The position numbers were made by a program, and so were the translations under genes. Of a stretch of DNA of 64,000 nt, positions 37,736 to 47,856 are shown one piece after another. Numbering within the stretch: position 1 is the first letter of the stretch; every line of letters begins with the position of its first letter. The notes below the pieces were generated by a model, which was not told where the DNA came from, did not search any database, and saw only the letters and a list, made by a program, of their open reading frames with translations. Origin of the DNA: CAVUXJ01 sp963814975 (GTDB taxonomy: Bacteria; Acidobacteriota; Vicinamibacteria; Vicinamibacterales; CAVVIG01); assembly GCA_963814975.1 (NCBI GenBank), contig CAWFFB010000009.1, positions 169,562 through 233,561 on the forward strand, read 5' to 3'.

Positions 37736-38614
37736 CTATCTCGCGAGCCCCGATAGCGGGTGCAGCGCCGCGGCGAGCGCCCGGCGTACGTGAACCCGAA
37801 CCATTTCTCGCTTGTAGGCCGCGCTGCCGCGGATATCTGCCAGCGGCTCGACTTCCTGGGCCGCCGCGTCGCCGGCCCTCGCAAACGTGGCTTCGGTGGC
37901 TTCGGCGTCCGCAAGGGCGGCTTCGGCGCCAGGCACGCGCATCGGCCGATCGGTCGCGGCGCTCACGGCGACGCGCGCGTCGGCGATGCGGCCGCCGGCC
38001 GTGCGGCACCAGACCGCTACCCCCACCGAGGGCCAGTCGTCGGCCGACAGCGCCGCGTATTTCGCGTAGGACGTGAAGACATTGGCCGGCTGGGCAGGCA
38101 CGTGGATCTCGACGATCAACTCGTCTCTCGCCATGGCCAGCTGATAGTAACCGGTGATCAGATCGGCCATGTCGATCCAGCGCTCGCCGATCGGACCGAC
38201 CGTGCGCACGCGCGCACCGAGCGCCAGCAGGATCGGCGGCAGGTCCATGTGAGGATCACCGTGGGCGAGATGGCCACCGAGGGTCGCCACGTTCCGAATG
38301 CGCACGTTGGAAAGTGTCCGCAGCGCGCCTGTCAGCACTGGAAACGTCGCAGCCACCAGGGCCGAACGCTCGAGCTCCACGAGTGTTGTGAGGGCGCCGA
38401 TCCGCAGGCCTCCAGACCAGTCCTCGCGTACGCCGCGCATCACGCCGTCCAGGCGACGGAGGCTGATCAGGCGGGCGGGCTGAAACAGCCGCGCCTTCAT
38501 CATCAGCATCAACGCGGTTCCGCCGGCAAGCACCCGGACGCCGGCGTCGTCGGGATCGAGCAGTGCGACGGCTTCGTCGAGCGTCCCCGGCTCCACCAGA
38601 TCAAAGCTCTTCAT
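37736..38614 (-). CDS. Molybdenum hydroxylase FAD-binding subunit
   Basis: A 292-residue intact subunit from the ATG at 38614 (MKSFDLVEPGTLDEAVALLD). FAD pyrophosphate loops are VRVLAGGTALMLMMKARLFQ and RIRNVATLGGHLAHGDPHMD. The CO-dehydrogenase flavoprotein C-terminal domain follows (AVSAATDRPMRVPGAEAAL). Its start overlaps the CoxG-like stop by 4 bases. Takes electrons from the FeS subunit to a quinone or other acceptor. Confidence 0.92.
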   Translation of the reverse strand: MKSFDLVEPGTLDEAVALLDPDDAGVRVLAGGTALMLMMKARLFQPARLISLRRLDGVMRGVREDWSGGLRIGALTTLVELERSALVAATFPVLTGALRTLSNVRIRNVATLGGHLAHGDPHMDLPPILLALGARVRTVGPIGERWIDMADLITGYYQLAMARDELIVEIHVPAQPANVFTSYAKYAALSADDWPSVGVAVWCRTAGGRIADARVAVSAATDRPMRVPGAEAALADAEATEATFARAGDAAAQEVEPLADIRGSAAYKREMVRVHVRRALAAALHPLSGLAR

Positions 38615-39085
38615 GCCGATCGTGCCGCCCCTTCGCGTTCGATTTCGCTTCTGAGGTTGGCGCCGAACTCCTTCGCGATGCGCGCGCTCGTCGCCCGGAA
38701 GACCGGCTGCCCCAACCCGCCGAGCTTGCCCGTCAGGCCAACGTCCGTCGCATAGCGGATGGTCGTGCGGTGCTCGCCGGCGTCGGCCAGATCCAGGCTC
38801 GCCGTAGCCACCACGTGTCCCGCCAGCCCAATCGCATCGCCCGTGATTCTGGCCTCGATGGCGCTGGGCGGGTCCATCCGAATGACATCGATGACGACCT
38901 TGAAGCGCAGCGTCAGGAAGGCCACCTTGCTCGTGAGGACGGCCGAGGTACTTGTCGGGGCCAAGCGCCTGAAGGTTGTCGCAACCCGGAATGCAGCGGG
39001 CGAGGCGGTCGGGGTCTTTCACGACCGCGAACGCCGTCTGTCGATCGACGTCGACGCTGATCTCCCCAGTCGTGTGTAGGGACAT
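38611..39085 (-). CDS. CoxG-like SRPBCC protein (frameshifted)
   Basis: From the ATG at 39085: SLHTTGEISVDVDRQTAFAV VKDPDRLARCIPGCDNLQAL. After a shift near 38960 it continues with SKVAFLTLRFKVVIDVIRMD, TTIRYATDVGLTGKLGGLGQ PVF. This is the CoxG (CO dehydrogenase subunit G) family of START-like proteins, which tether or assist maturation of molybdenum hydroxylases. First gene of the operon, divergent from the MFS gene. About 157 residues when restored. Confidence 0.83.
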
Positions 39086-39371
39086 TCCTGCTGGTCTGAA
39101 AACCGCGATGCTACTCGGAGACGGGAACCCGGCGAAAGCGTTCGACGAGCGCCGCCGCGACGATCGCCGCACGCCGAGCGTTGCTCGGCGCAGGCGACGC
39201 CCCTCAATGGTGGGCGTTCCGCGCAACTTCATGCTCGCGTTGAGCCGCGAGCCCACATCATAATGACGGCGCGCGCGCGACGTCAACGCGCACGCCGTGC
39301 ACCTGGACCATTGTCGTCGACTGTTTCCGGCGACACGAGGGCGCGCGGGTTCTTCCTCTCGCCCGCTCACT

Positions 39372-40739
39372 ATGACGAACCTGCCAACCCATCGCTCCCC
39401 AAACACGGCGACGCTGGAGGCCCGCAACGATCCAGCCTGGTACCGCACGCTCAGCCGAGTGCAGTGGAACACCCTGGCCGCCTCGAATCTGGGCTGGCTG
39501 TTCGACGGATTCGAAACCTACGCCCTGATCCTGACGGTCGGGCCGGCCTTGCGTCAGCTGCTGGAGCCCTCGCTCTATCCGGAGATTCCGGCGTACGCGG
39601 GCACCATCATCGCAATCAATCTGCTCGGATGGGGCATCGGCGGCATGATCGGCGGTGTCCTGGCGGACTATCTGGGTCGCCGGCGGATGATGATGATTGC
39701 GGTGCTCGCGTATTCGTTAACAACGGGACTGAGCGCCTTCTCCTTCAACTGGCCCTCATTCGCGATCCTGCGTTTCCTCGTTGGGGTTGCGGTCGGATCC
39801 GAATGGGCGACCGGCTCCTCGATGGTCGCCGAGCTCTGGCCCGATCGCGCACGCGGCAAGGGCGCCGGGCTGATGCAGTGCGGGCTCGGCATCGGCTTCT
39901 TCATCGCCTCGCTGGTGTGGCTGTTCGTCAACCCGCTCGGGCCGGGTTCCTGGCGCTACATGTACATGCTTGGCGTACTGCCGGCGCTGTTGACCCTGTG
40001 GATTCGGCGCGCGATTCCGGAATCGCGGCTGTGGGAAGAGACGGACGCCAGGCGTCGGGCCGCGCGGTCCCGACAACGCCGCGGGGAGGCATTGGGGGCG
40101 ACTGAGCAGGCCCTGGCGCGCTTCACACTGCTCGATCTCTTCACCGATCGAACCGTGCGGAGCCAAACCGTCATCGTGTTTCTGATGTCGCTCTCCACGA
40201 CGGTCGGCTTCTGGGGCGTTTCCACCTGGGTGCCGCCGTTCGTCGGGGGGATCGCCGCCGCATCCGGCCTCGCGCCGGAACAATGGGCCAGCTATGCCGG
40301 CATGGCCTACACATTCGGTTCGGTTGCAGGATACGTGAGCTTTGGCTTCCTGGCCGACGCCTACGGACGCAAACCGGTGACGATCGTCTTCTTCGTCCTC
40401 GCGTTGGTCCTCACGCCTGCCCTGTTCTTCTGGACACGCGATCTCGGCACGCTGCTCGTGCTGGCCTGCGTGAATGCGTTCTTCAGCAATGGCCAGTACA
40501 CCTGGATGCCGGCGTGGCTGCCGGAGCTCTACCCGACGCGAATGCGCGCCACGGCACTCGCCTTCGTATTCAACGGACCGCGCTTCATCGCGTTTCTCGG
40601 TCCCTTGCTGGCCGGCACCATGATCGTACAGTTTGGCGGGTACGGCCAGGCGGCGATGGCGTTGGCGCTGGTCTATCTCGTGGGAATCGCGGCGACGCCG
40701 TTTCTCCCGGAAACACTCGGCAAACCCCTGCCGGCGTGA
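39372..40739 (+). CDS. MFS transporter, aromatic acid/metabolite:H+ symporter type
   Basis: A 455-residue intact 12-helix carrier starting MTNLPTHRSPNTATLEARND. The loop 2-3 signature is GVLADYLGRRRMMMIAVLAY, and its repeat in the second half is FGFLADAYGRKPVTIVFFVL. LGWLFDGFETYALILTVGPA in helix 1 has the D-x-x-E/D pattern of the aromatic acid (AAHS) and sialate/metabolite groups. Divergent from the molybdenum hydroxylase operon and followed by ubiD, so it probably imports the substrate of this cluster. Confidence 0.87.
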   Translation: MTNLPTHRSPNTATLEARNDPAWYRTLSRVQWNTLAASNLGWLFDGFETYALILTVGPALRQLLEPSLYPEIPAYAGTIIAINLLGWGIGGMIGGVLADYLGRRRMMMIAVLAYSLTTGLSAFSFNWPSFAILRFLVGVAVGSEWATGSSMVAELWPDRARGKGAGLMQCGLGIGFFIASLVWLFVNPLGPGSWRYMYMLGVLPALLTLWIRRAIPESRLWEETDARRRAARSRQRRGEALGATEQALARFTLLDLFTDRTVRSQTVIVFLMSLSTTVGFWGVSTWVPPFVGGIAAASGLAPEQWASYAGMAYTFGSVAGYVSFGFLADAYGRKPVTIVFFVLALVLTPALFFWTRDLGTLLVLACVNAFFSNGQYTWMPAWLPELYPTRMRATALAFVFNGPRFIAFLGPLLAGTMIVQFGGYGQAAMALALVYLVGIAATPFLPETLGKPLPA

Positions 40740-40894
40740 TGCCGGTACTATGACGGGTCGATCACACTCACGACTGTTGACGGCAGGAATCGGTTGCGAG
40801 CGCCTCGTGGCCCTTGACGGACGATATGCCGTTCAAGGCCGTCGTCGCGGCCAGCTCGTGTTCCTGGTAGATGTCGGATAGATGGAGGGGTCAT

Positions 40895-42328
40895 TTGCCG
40901 AAGGACCTGCGCACATTCATCGCAGAGGTGGCGGAACGCTTTCCCAACGATATCAAGATTGTCGACAAGGAGGTCGAGCCGAAATTCGGGATCACCGCGG
41001 TCGCCGCGCAGTTCGAGCGGCAGGGCGCGCACCCGGCGCTATTCTTCCCGAAGGTGCGCAACTCGCGCCTGCCGGCGGTGATCAATCTGTCCGCGACGTA
41101 CGAACGGCTCGCGCTGAGCCTCGGCACGACGGTCGCGCAGATGGTCAGGCTCTACGGCGAACGGCAGACGACACCGATCAGCCCGGTCGTGGTCGATGCC
41201 GACACCGCGCCTGTCAAGAACGTCGTGCTCAAGGGGGCCGACGCCACACTCGACGTGCTGCCGATTCCCACGCACAACGCCCTCGATGCCGGCCCCTACC
41301 TGACCGGCGCCTTTCTCGTATGCCGCGACCCGGACTCTGGCATCGCAAACGTCGGGCTCTACCGCCACCAGCGTCAGGGACCCCATCAGCTCGGGGTCTG
41401 GTTCATCAAAGGTCACCACGGAGCGTACATCCACCAGAAGTACGAGGACAGGGGGCAGGACATGCCCGTCGCGATCGTGATCGGCCACCACCCCGCCGTC
41501 GTGATGGGTTCTATCTCGCGGCTGCCGGGCTACGGTGGCGAGTACGAAGAAGCGGGCTCGCTCATGCAGGAACCGGTGGAACTGGTGAAGGCCGAACTGA
41601 GCGACCTGCCCATTCCGGCCCGCGCCGAAATCGTCATCGAAGGCGTTATTCCGGCCAGCGCGCGCGCCGAGGAGGGTCCATTCGCCGAGTGGCCGGGCCA
41701 CTACACGGAGTCGGGCCCCAAGCCCTATATCGACGTTCAGTGCATCACAATGCGCCGCGACGCGATCTTCTACGACGTGTTCGCCGGCCATCGAGAGCAC
41801 CTCGTGCTCGGCAGCCTGCCTCGGATGGGCAGCGTGTATCGTCGCGTCAAGCAGGCCGTGCCGGGCCTCGTCAATGTCAACGTCCCCGCTCACGTGCGCA
41901 TGCACTGTTACATCTCCTTCAAGAAGACGAACGAAACCGAGGCCAAGAAGGCCGCGTTCGCCGCTCTCCTGACCGAACCGGAGAACTTCAAGACGATCAT
42001 TCTTGTCGACGACGACATCGACGTCTTCAACGAGCCCGAGGTGATGTGGGCCATCGGCACCCGGTGCCGGGCCGAAAAGGACATTCTCCTCATTCCGGAC
42101 TGGTCCAATCCCGGCGGACTCAATCCTGCGGCCTACGAGTACTTCCCCGACGGCACCAAGGCGGCGCGGCCGATGACGGCCATGGTGATCGACGCGACGA
42201 AGCCGGCGCCCCCGGCCCAGTACCCGCCCCGCGCGCTGGTGCCGGACGATGCGGTGCGCGAGGTCGACCTCGAGCAGATCATCAAACCGTTCACCGCGCA
42301 GGCGCTGACGACCACTCGACAGTCGTGA
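40895..42328 (+). CDS. UbiD family (prFMN-dependent) decarboxylase
   Basis: A 477-residue intact protein. A TTG at 40895 follows GGAGGGG by a few bases and is preferred over the ATG at 40871. Visible signatures: LRTFIAEVAERFPNDIKIVD, GLYRHQRQGPHQLGVWFIKG, GSISRLPGYGGEYEEAGSLM, ARAEEGPFAEWPGHYTESGP (with the catalytic Glu region) and ILVDDDIDVFNEPEVMWAIG TR. UbiD enzymes reversibly decarboxylate aromatic or unsaturated acids with prenylated FMN. No ubiX-like prenyltransferase is in the window. Together with the molybdenum hydroxylase and importer it suggests hydroxylation plus decarboxylation of a ring acid. Confidence 0.92.
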   Translation: MPKDLRTFIAEVAERFPNDIKIVDKEVEPKFGITAVAAQFERQGAHPALFFPKVRNSRLPAVINLSATYERLALSLGTTVAQMVRLYGERQTTPISPVVVDADTAPVKNVVLKGADATLDVLPIPTHNALDAGPYLTGAFLVCRDPDSGIANVGLYRHQRQGPHQLGVWFIKGHHGAYIHQKYEDRGQDMPVAIVIGHHPAVVMGSISRLPGYGGEYEEAGSLMQEPVELVKAELSDLPIPARAEIVIEGVIPASARAEEGPFAEWPGHYTESGPKPYIDVQCITMRRDAIFYDVFAGHREHLVLGSLPRMGSVYRRVKQAVPGLVNVNVPAHVRMHCYISFKKTNETEAKKAAFAALLTEPENFKTIILVDDDIDVFNEPEVMWAIGTRCRAEKDILLIPDWSNPGGLNPAAYEYFPDGTKAARPMTAMVIDATKPAPPAQYPPRALVPDDAVREVDLEQIIKPFTAQALTTTRQS

Positions 42329-42427
42329 GCGATTCTGCCATGGGCGGCGCTCGCGGCGGGTGTATAGTCAAGCGCATCGCATGGCTGGCTGTCTCGTCAA
42401 CTCCGCATGTTTTCGAAGGGGGTTTCC

Positions 42428-42871
42428 ATGGAACGGGCAATGTCGCAGCTGTTGCAAGCGTACGAGCACGGCACACTTTCGCGGCGGGCCCTGCTGCAAG
42501 GGCTGGCCATGGTAGCGGTCGGCTCCGCTCCCGTGGCCGCGGCGGGGTTTCAAAGCGATGGCATCAATCACGTGTCCCTCTACGTCACCGACATGACGAA
42601 ATCGGCCGCGTTCTACGACCGCGTCTTCGGGGCCAAAATTACAAAGCGGGAGGGAAGCACACTCGTGGAATTCGGGAAGGGTCGTCTGGTCATCCGCCCG
42701 GGTAAGCCCGTAGGCCTTGTCGATCATTTCGCGGTTGGCGTCGGCGAGAAGCTCGACAAAGCCGCCGTCACGGCAGACCTCAAGGCGCGCGGTGCGACGG
42801 CCTATAACGAAGGCAACGAGCTGCGCGTCAAGGATCCTGATGGATTCCCGATACAGCTGAGCGCCTACTGA
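42428..42871 (+). CDS. Exported VOC (glyoxalase/dioxygenase fold) protein
   Basis: A 147-residue protein beginning MERAMSQLLQAYEHGTLSRR, with a Tat-like stretch SRRALLQGLAMVAVGSAP. A single VOC unit follows: INHVSLYVTDMTKSAAFYDR VFG with the metal-ligand His, VDHFAVGVGEKLDKAAV, and NELRVKDPDGFPIQLSAY at the end. VOC proteins include ring-cleaving dioxygenases and isomerases. The exported form is unusual but recurrent in Acidobacteriota. Downstream of ubiD by 100 bases, so it may be part of the same unit. Alternative start ATG at 42407. Confidence 0.83.
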   Translation: MERAMSQLLQAYEHGTLSRRALLQGLAMVAVGSAPVAAAGFQSDGINHVSLYVTDMTKSAAFYDRVFGAKITKREGSTLVEFGKGRLVIRPGKPVGLVDHFAVGVGEKLDKAAVTADLKARGATAYNEGNELRVKDPDGFPIQLSAY

Positions 42872-42879
42872 GTCGGAGG

Positions 42880-42945
42880 CGAAGCGCGCGTCGGCGCGCC
42901 TCGCCGAAACCTTCGGCTGAGGCGGAAGGCGGACACTACGGCATC
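42880..42945. repeat. Hairpin-rich dispersed repeat after the VOC gene
   Basis: Two nested palindromes occur: GCGCGCGTCGGCGCGC and CGCCGAAACCTTCGGC. They are followed by GGAAGGCGGACACTACGGC. The tail resembles the GCGAAGGCGGACAAGGCTAC at 10.9 kb. It probably serves as a bidirectional terminator between the convergent VOC and protease-like genes, and it may be a dispersed family in this genome. Confidence 0.5.
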
Positions 42946-42976
42946 AAGAAACCGCTAGCGTGTTCGAGGTCTGCGT

Positions 42977-44628
42977 TCAACGCTCTCGATACGGTGCGAA
43001 GTCCTGCCAGATCTGCTGGAGCACCTTCGGATCGACCAGCCGGGTGTCGCCCTTCCCCGGCTCCTTCTCCGAATACAGCACGAGCTTGACGGTCCCGCAA
43101 TGCGGCCCGAGCGCGCCGGGGTCGAAGACGTAAAGACCTTCGTAGATCGCATCGCTCTCGGAGACGCGCTGTTCGAGCTTGAACGGGTGGATGGGTGTCA
43201 CCTCGGCGTCGCCGCAGAAGACGCGCATCCGCGAAAAGCCTGACTTGACGTGCTTGATCGGGGGCAGGGAGACACCCTGTGTCCGCGCGGCGCCGCGCGC
43301 AACCGTCGTCCAGAAGCCCTCCACCAGCTTCGGCGTCACGCGGATCAGCAGCACCGGCGGAAAGTCCGCCACGTACTCGGACCAGTTGCCGAAGTCCATG
43401 AGCGGGCGCACGACTGCCGGCCCCGCGTCCGGCGTGCGCGGGCCTCCGCGACGCTCGCGTCCTCTCCCCTGCTCCGACTGGTGCTGCGCACCGTAGATGA
43501 GCACGGGCGTGATGAAGGCGACGTCGAAGTCGGACGAGGACATCTGGTATGGGCTCAGGCTGCCCGCGCGGCGTTGCGCCGCGTCCTTGAGCGCGTTCAC
43601 GGGAAACGGCCGCACCGGCTCCACGGGAAGATGCGTTCCGTCCGGCGGCGCCGCATCCTTCATCTTTTTCTCCGCAGACGCGACGACGTCGCACGCATCG
43701 TCGATGCGGACGACTCGGGAGGCCCCGCGCCTGCTCTCATTCTTGTCGTCCACGATCGAGGTGATCCCGACCACGCCGCCGCCGGCCGTGAAGACGGGTC
43801 CGCCCGCGCTGCCGGACGCGAGCCTGAAGTCGGACCACGATGGCATGCGGCTCCACGCGGCTGACGGTTCCTGACGTCATGCCCTTCGGCTCACGGAGCG
43901 GAGCGCCAATCGTGAAGAGCTCCTGCCCGTCCACGACGGGCGGCTTCGCCGCTTGCGCGCATCCCAGCGGCACGGGCCGCACTGATGCGGCGACCCTCGG
44001 ATCGATCCAGAGGACGGCGACATCCCGCACCGGATCTGCCGCGAGGACGCTCGCCGCCACTTTGACGTCCGGCGAGAGCTGCACCTCCACCGACGTCGCG
44101 GTGCCGATGACCCGCTGGTTCGTCGCAATGAGTCCCTTCGCGTCGATCAGGAATCCCGACGCGCGGGTAGTCGGAGTCCACAGGGCGACGACGCTGTCCT
44201 GCCATTGAGGCAGAAGGAACGAGGGGTCGGCCTCCAACGGCGCGCGCGGAGGCGTCGCGGAGGCGGCGGGCTCGACCTCCGCGTTGTCGGCTGTCAGCTC
44301 GAGGACCGCGTCGCGGCCGGCGACGATGTCCACCATCTGTGTCCATTGGTAGGCCTTGCCGTGGAACACGACAGGCCGGTCCGATTCCACGGTGTAGTTC
44401 CCTGGGCGCAGCCTCACGTCGGCGGTGCCATCCAGCGCCGTGACGATCTGCCGGGGCGGCGCGCTTGCCGGATTGTCGCTGACGAGCAGCGCATGGCGCG
44501 GCACCGGCGTGGCCTTCCGCTCGGCGTCGACCACGACAACCTTGATATGGAGGACGCTGAGCTCCTGGCCGGAGGCCGCGCGCGAGCTGACGAGAACAGA
44601 GCGTCGCGAAGAGCAGCGCGCGGAGCAT
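42977..44628 (-). CDS. Exported trypsin-fold protein lacking catalytic His and Ser (frameshifted)
   Basis: From the ATG at 44628 a signal peptide (MLRALLFATLCS, then VLVSSRAASGQE after a shift) precedes a small beta domain (VRLRPGNYTVESDRPVVF). The S1C/HtrA-like fold follows: SGFLIDAKGLIATNQRVIGT, RDVAVLWIDP and, after a shift near 43845, ASGSAGGPVFTAGGGVVGIT. The catalytic His of 'NxHV' is Arg (NQRVIG) and the Ser of 'GxSGGP' is Ala (GSAGGP), so it is a pseudoprotease. A long C-terminal domain of about 290 residues (SSDFDVAFITPVLIYGAQHQ, LLIRVTPKLVEGFWTTVARG) has no name I recognise. Possibly a binding or scaffolding protein. Confidence 0.75.
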
Positions 44629-44974
44629 GAGGTCATCGTCCCCCCACGACCCGCTGATGTCAACGCGATCGCTGACGTGCTCCTTGTCCCGCGCCTCCAC
44701 TACGATTGGGCTCGGTCTGGTCTGACCACACCTCCCTCTCGGATAGCGTCAAGGGGACTTACCGGTTGGAGTGGAGGAAACTGGAGGGCGGCCGTTGCCG
44801 GCGGTGCGGATCTCGAACACTTCTGTGTAGCGGAGGGACGAGGGCTGGGTTTGAATCGCCGGCTACCCGGTAGGAATCAAGTGACCACGGCGCGGAAGTA
44901 CACCGCCGGCCGAACCGTCGAACCCGACGCCGGTCGGCCGGGAAGTGGGGACACGACGCCTGTTAAGCGTGAGA
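44629..44974. other. Intergenic region
   Basis: About 350 bases between the protease-like gene and the end of the adaptor frame. No frame resembling a known family and no clear hairpin with T-run. The next gene of an RND system (outer-membrane factor) would be expected here but is absent. Confidence 0.4.
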
Positions 44975-47257
44975 TCAGCTTCCCGCGGCCTGGACCGGCT
45001 CCACCTTTACGCCCTCGCGCACCACGTCGGTGGGATTCGCGATGATCGCACCCCTTCCTCCAAGCCGTTGATGACCTCCAGCAGGTCGCCGTAATCCCTG
45101 CCGACCTCGATCTTCTGGAAATGCACGTACGGTCGTGGCGAACGACGGCAACTTGCGTTCCGTCCGCACGTATGACCAGCGCGTCGCCGGGGACCAGCAG
45201 AGGCTGAACCGTGCGGGGACTGCTCAGGTCGACCCGTGCGTACATGCCGGGCAGCAATCGCGCAGGTTGGCCGGGCCGCATGGAACTGGCATGACTCTGC
45301 GGAACGTTGACATAGGTCCGGAGCGTGCTCGTCTGGGCCACACGGAACAAGAGCGTACCGCCTCCCACCAGCCGTACCGATGCTGGTGGAAGTTCAAGTT
45401 CCGAATCCGAACGACGCGCTGCCAGCGCATTGGCGGTCCGCGCAACGGTCCCCGTGAAGGAGCGAACGGAGCCTTCACCACCCGGTAGCTTTTGCACCTC
45501 GTCGAGCCGCTGCACGTTCGCGTCGGCGGCCGCCACGCTGCTGCGCTGGGCTGCGATGGCCATTTCCAGCGCCCGAAGGCTCGCCACCTGCGATCGAGAT
45601 TGCGCCTGGTACTGGTCGTTTTCCTGCCGCGAGACAACCCCTCGCGCCGCCAGGTTCTTCCAGCGCTCTGCAGTCAGGCGGGCGAGCTCCATGTTCGACA
45701 TGCCCTGTTCGTAGTTGGCCAGCGCCTGTTCGAGCGCGGCCTGCGCCTGTTGCAGGTTCGCCTTGGCCTCGCGAACCTGCTGGTCCAACTCGGGCGCCTC
45801 GATCTCGGCCATGGGCTGGCCCGGCCAGAACAGGCCCAGCGACGCTGTGGAAATCGCCACGAAACTGGTAAGAACCCGCCCGCGGTGCCGCAGAGACCAA
45901 TCGAGCAAGCCGATGTAGCGAAAGCGAAGACGTTCGAACAACCTGTTGAACACCGAGTGGACCCGCCAGAAGAGACCCGTGCCGCCGGCTGTCTCTCCGT
46001 GTTTCCCCTGCTGGTATAGGTCGACCTCGGACTTGAGAAGATAATGCGCCATGGTCGGGATGAGCGTCCGCGACAGCAGGTAGGAAGCGAGCATGGCGAA
46101 GACGACCGCCATGGCCATCGGCGTGAACAGATACCTCGCCGTTCCTGTGAGCAGCAACACGGGGACGAACACGATGCAAATCGCAAGAGTGGAGACAAAG
46201 GTCGGAGTAGCGATCTGCGCCGCGCCATCGATGACCGCGCGGACCAGCGACTTCCGCATGCCGAGGTTTCGGTGAGTGTTCTCGATCTCCACCGTGGCAT
46301 CGTCCACGAGGATCCCGACGGACAGGGCCAGGCCCCCGAGCGTCATCACGTTGATGGTCTGATCCAGGAGTCTCAGGATCGAGAGAGACGTCAGAATGGA
46401 GAGCGGAATCGAGATGCAGACGATCAGCGTGCTTCGCCAGCTCCCCAGGAACAACAAGATCAGCATCCCCGTGAGACCGGCGGCAATCACGGCTTCGCGC
46501 AGCACACCTTGGATGGCCGCCCGCACGAACAGCGACTGGTCGGCGAGCGCCACCACGTTCAGCTCCGGCGGAACCGTAGCGAGAATCCTGGGAAGAGCGG
46601 CCTTGACGGCGTTGACGACAGTCAAGGTGGAGGCCTTGCCGGTCCTGGTCACGCTCAGCAGAACGCCGCGGGCTCCGTTCGTGCGAACAATGTTGTTCTG
46701 GACGACGAAGCCGTCCCGGACCTGTGCCACATCCTTGATGTAGACGGTTGCCCCATTCACGGTTTGATGGGCAGGTTTTAATTGGTCCAGGATGATCGGG
46801 CTGCTGTTGACCTTGACCTGATACTCGGTCTCGGCCAGCTTGGCCGTACCCGCAGGGAGGATCAGGTTCTGCAGGTTCAAGGCATTCGAGACATCGATCG
46901 GGGAAAGCTGTTTGGCGAGAGCTCATCCAGGTTCAGGTCCACCATCACCGCCCGATTCTTGCCGCCGAACGGATAAGAAACGGCGGCGCCTTGCACGGTG
47001 GCGAGGGGCGTGCGGATGAAATTCTGGCCCCAGTCGAAGATCTCCTGCTCGCGCAGGGTCTTGCTGGAAAGGCCAAGCTGCAGGATGGGGACGCTCCCGG
47101 CGTCGTACTTCAGAACGTTGGCCGGGAACATCCCGGGCGGCATCGAGCGCAGTCCGCTTTGCATTTGCGCGGTCACCTGCGCCACCGCCATGTCGATCTG
47201 AACGTTGGGATGGAAGGGTATCGGCCGCGGTCGAGCGACCGCTGGAACACTCGTCAC
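44975..47257 (-). pseudogene. Chimera of an RND efflux permease N-terminal half and a periplasmic adaptor
   Basis: The frame opens inside an RND permease (HPNVQIDMAVAQVTAQMQSG, LSSKTLREQEIFDWGQNFIR), lacking about the first 80 residues. After a shift near 46915 it continues through NLQNLILPAGTAKLAETEYQ, helices of the first membrane half and the proton-relay line GILVDDATVEIENTHRNLGM, to LDWSLRHRGRVLTSFVAIST. At about 45825 it passes in frame into a membrane-fusion adaptor (MAEIEAPELDQQVREAKANL, TAERWKNLAARGVVSRQEND, and, after a shift near 45145, AIIIANPTDVVREGVKVEPV). The second permease half and the adaptor N-terminus are missing. The product would have no complete porter domain, so it is treated as a pseudogene produced by deletion. 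Confidence 0.8.
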
Positions 47258-47307
47258 CGACGTGGGGCAGAAGTAGAATCGAGTCAGGCTCTGACTGCGG
47301 TGACGGA

Positions 47308-47856
47308 ATGACGTACGTCGATTCGGCAGTATTGGACCTCACCGAACAGATGTGCCGCCGGTTCCAGGCGTGGACCGGTCGGACGAACGTGTGGCTCGCC
47401 TTCCAGCTGACCAATCTGAGTATCGTCGTCTACTTCATCTGGGCGGCAGGCCTCTACTTTGAGAGCGAGGACTTGGCCTTGCGCATTTTCGTCGCGCTCG
47501 TCTGCGGCGGGGTCTTCCTGGTGCTGACGCGGACCATCTTCAAGGTGTCGATTGAGGCCTCGGAGTCTGCGGCCTATCGCCGGGTGGCCAAGGGACTCAG
47601 GAATCCGCGCCGCATCCGGGACACCCAGCTGCGGATAGCGTTTCTAACGCTGTCAATTGTGCTGTCCTATCCGCTCTGGCTCGCGTACATTACCCTGCGC
47701 CTGCGCTTCGTGCTGTTGACCGAAGCACTCATCATCCTGACAACCGTCGTCCTGTATGTTCTCGCCTGCGACCCACTGCCCCCGTGCGCGGGCAAGGTGA
47801 AACAGTGGGTGCGCGGAATGCCGCTCGCGCGAACCGCGTCCGCCTCGAACCCGTAG
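47308..47856 (+). CDS. Small integral membrane protein of unknown function
   Basis: A 182-residue frame with four hydrophobic segments (about 32-50, 56-75, 111-130, 135-153), for example NLSIVVYFIWAAGLYF and LALRIFVALVCGGVFLVLTR. Charged loops lie between (RRVAKGLRNPRRIRD). GC3-rich codon use supports coding. No family recognised. It starts right next to the truncated RND frame on the opposite strand. No close partner downstream. Confidence 0.65.
   Translation: MTYVDSAVLDLTEQMCRRFQAWTGRTNVWLAFQLTNLSIVVYFIWAAGLYFESEDLALRIFVALVCGGVFLVLTRTIFKVSIEASESAAYRRVAKGLRNPRRIRDTQLRIAFLTLSIVLSYPLWLAYITLRLRFVLLTEALIILTTVVLYVLACDPLPPCAGKVKQWVRGMPLARTASASNP

Noticed and set aside
34865..39085. Aerobic CO dehydrogenase (coxGMLS)
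   Set aside because: Gene order fits, but the large subunit has GALRGFG at the active-site loop, not AYxCSFR (form I) or AYRGAGR (form II).
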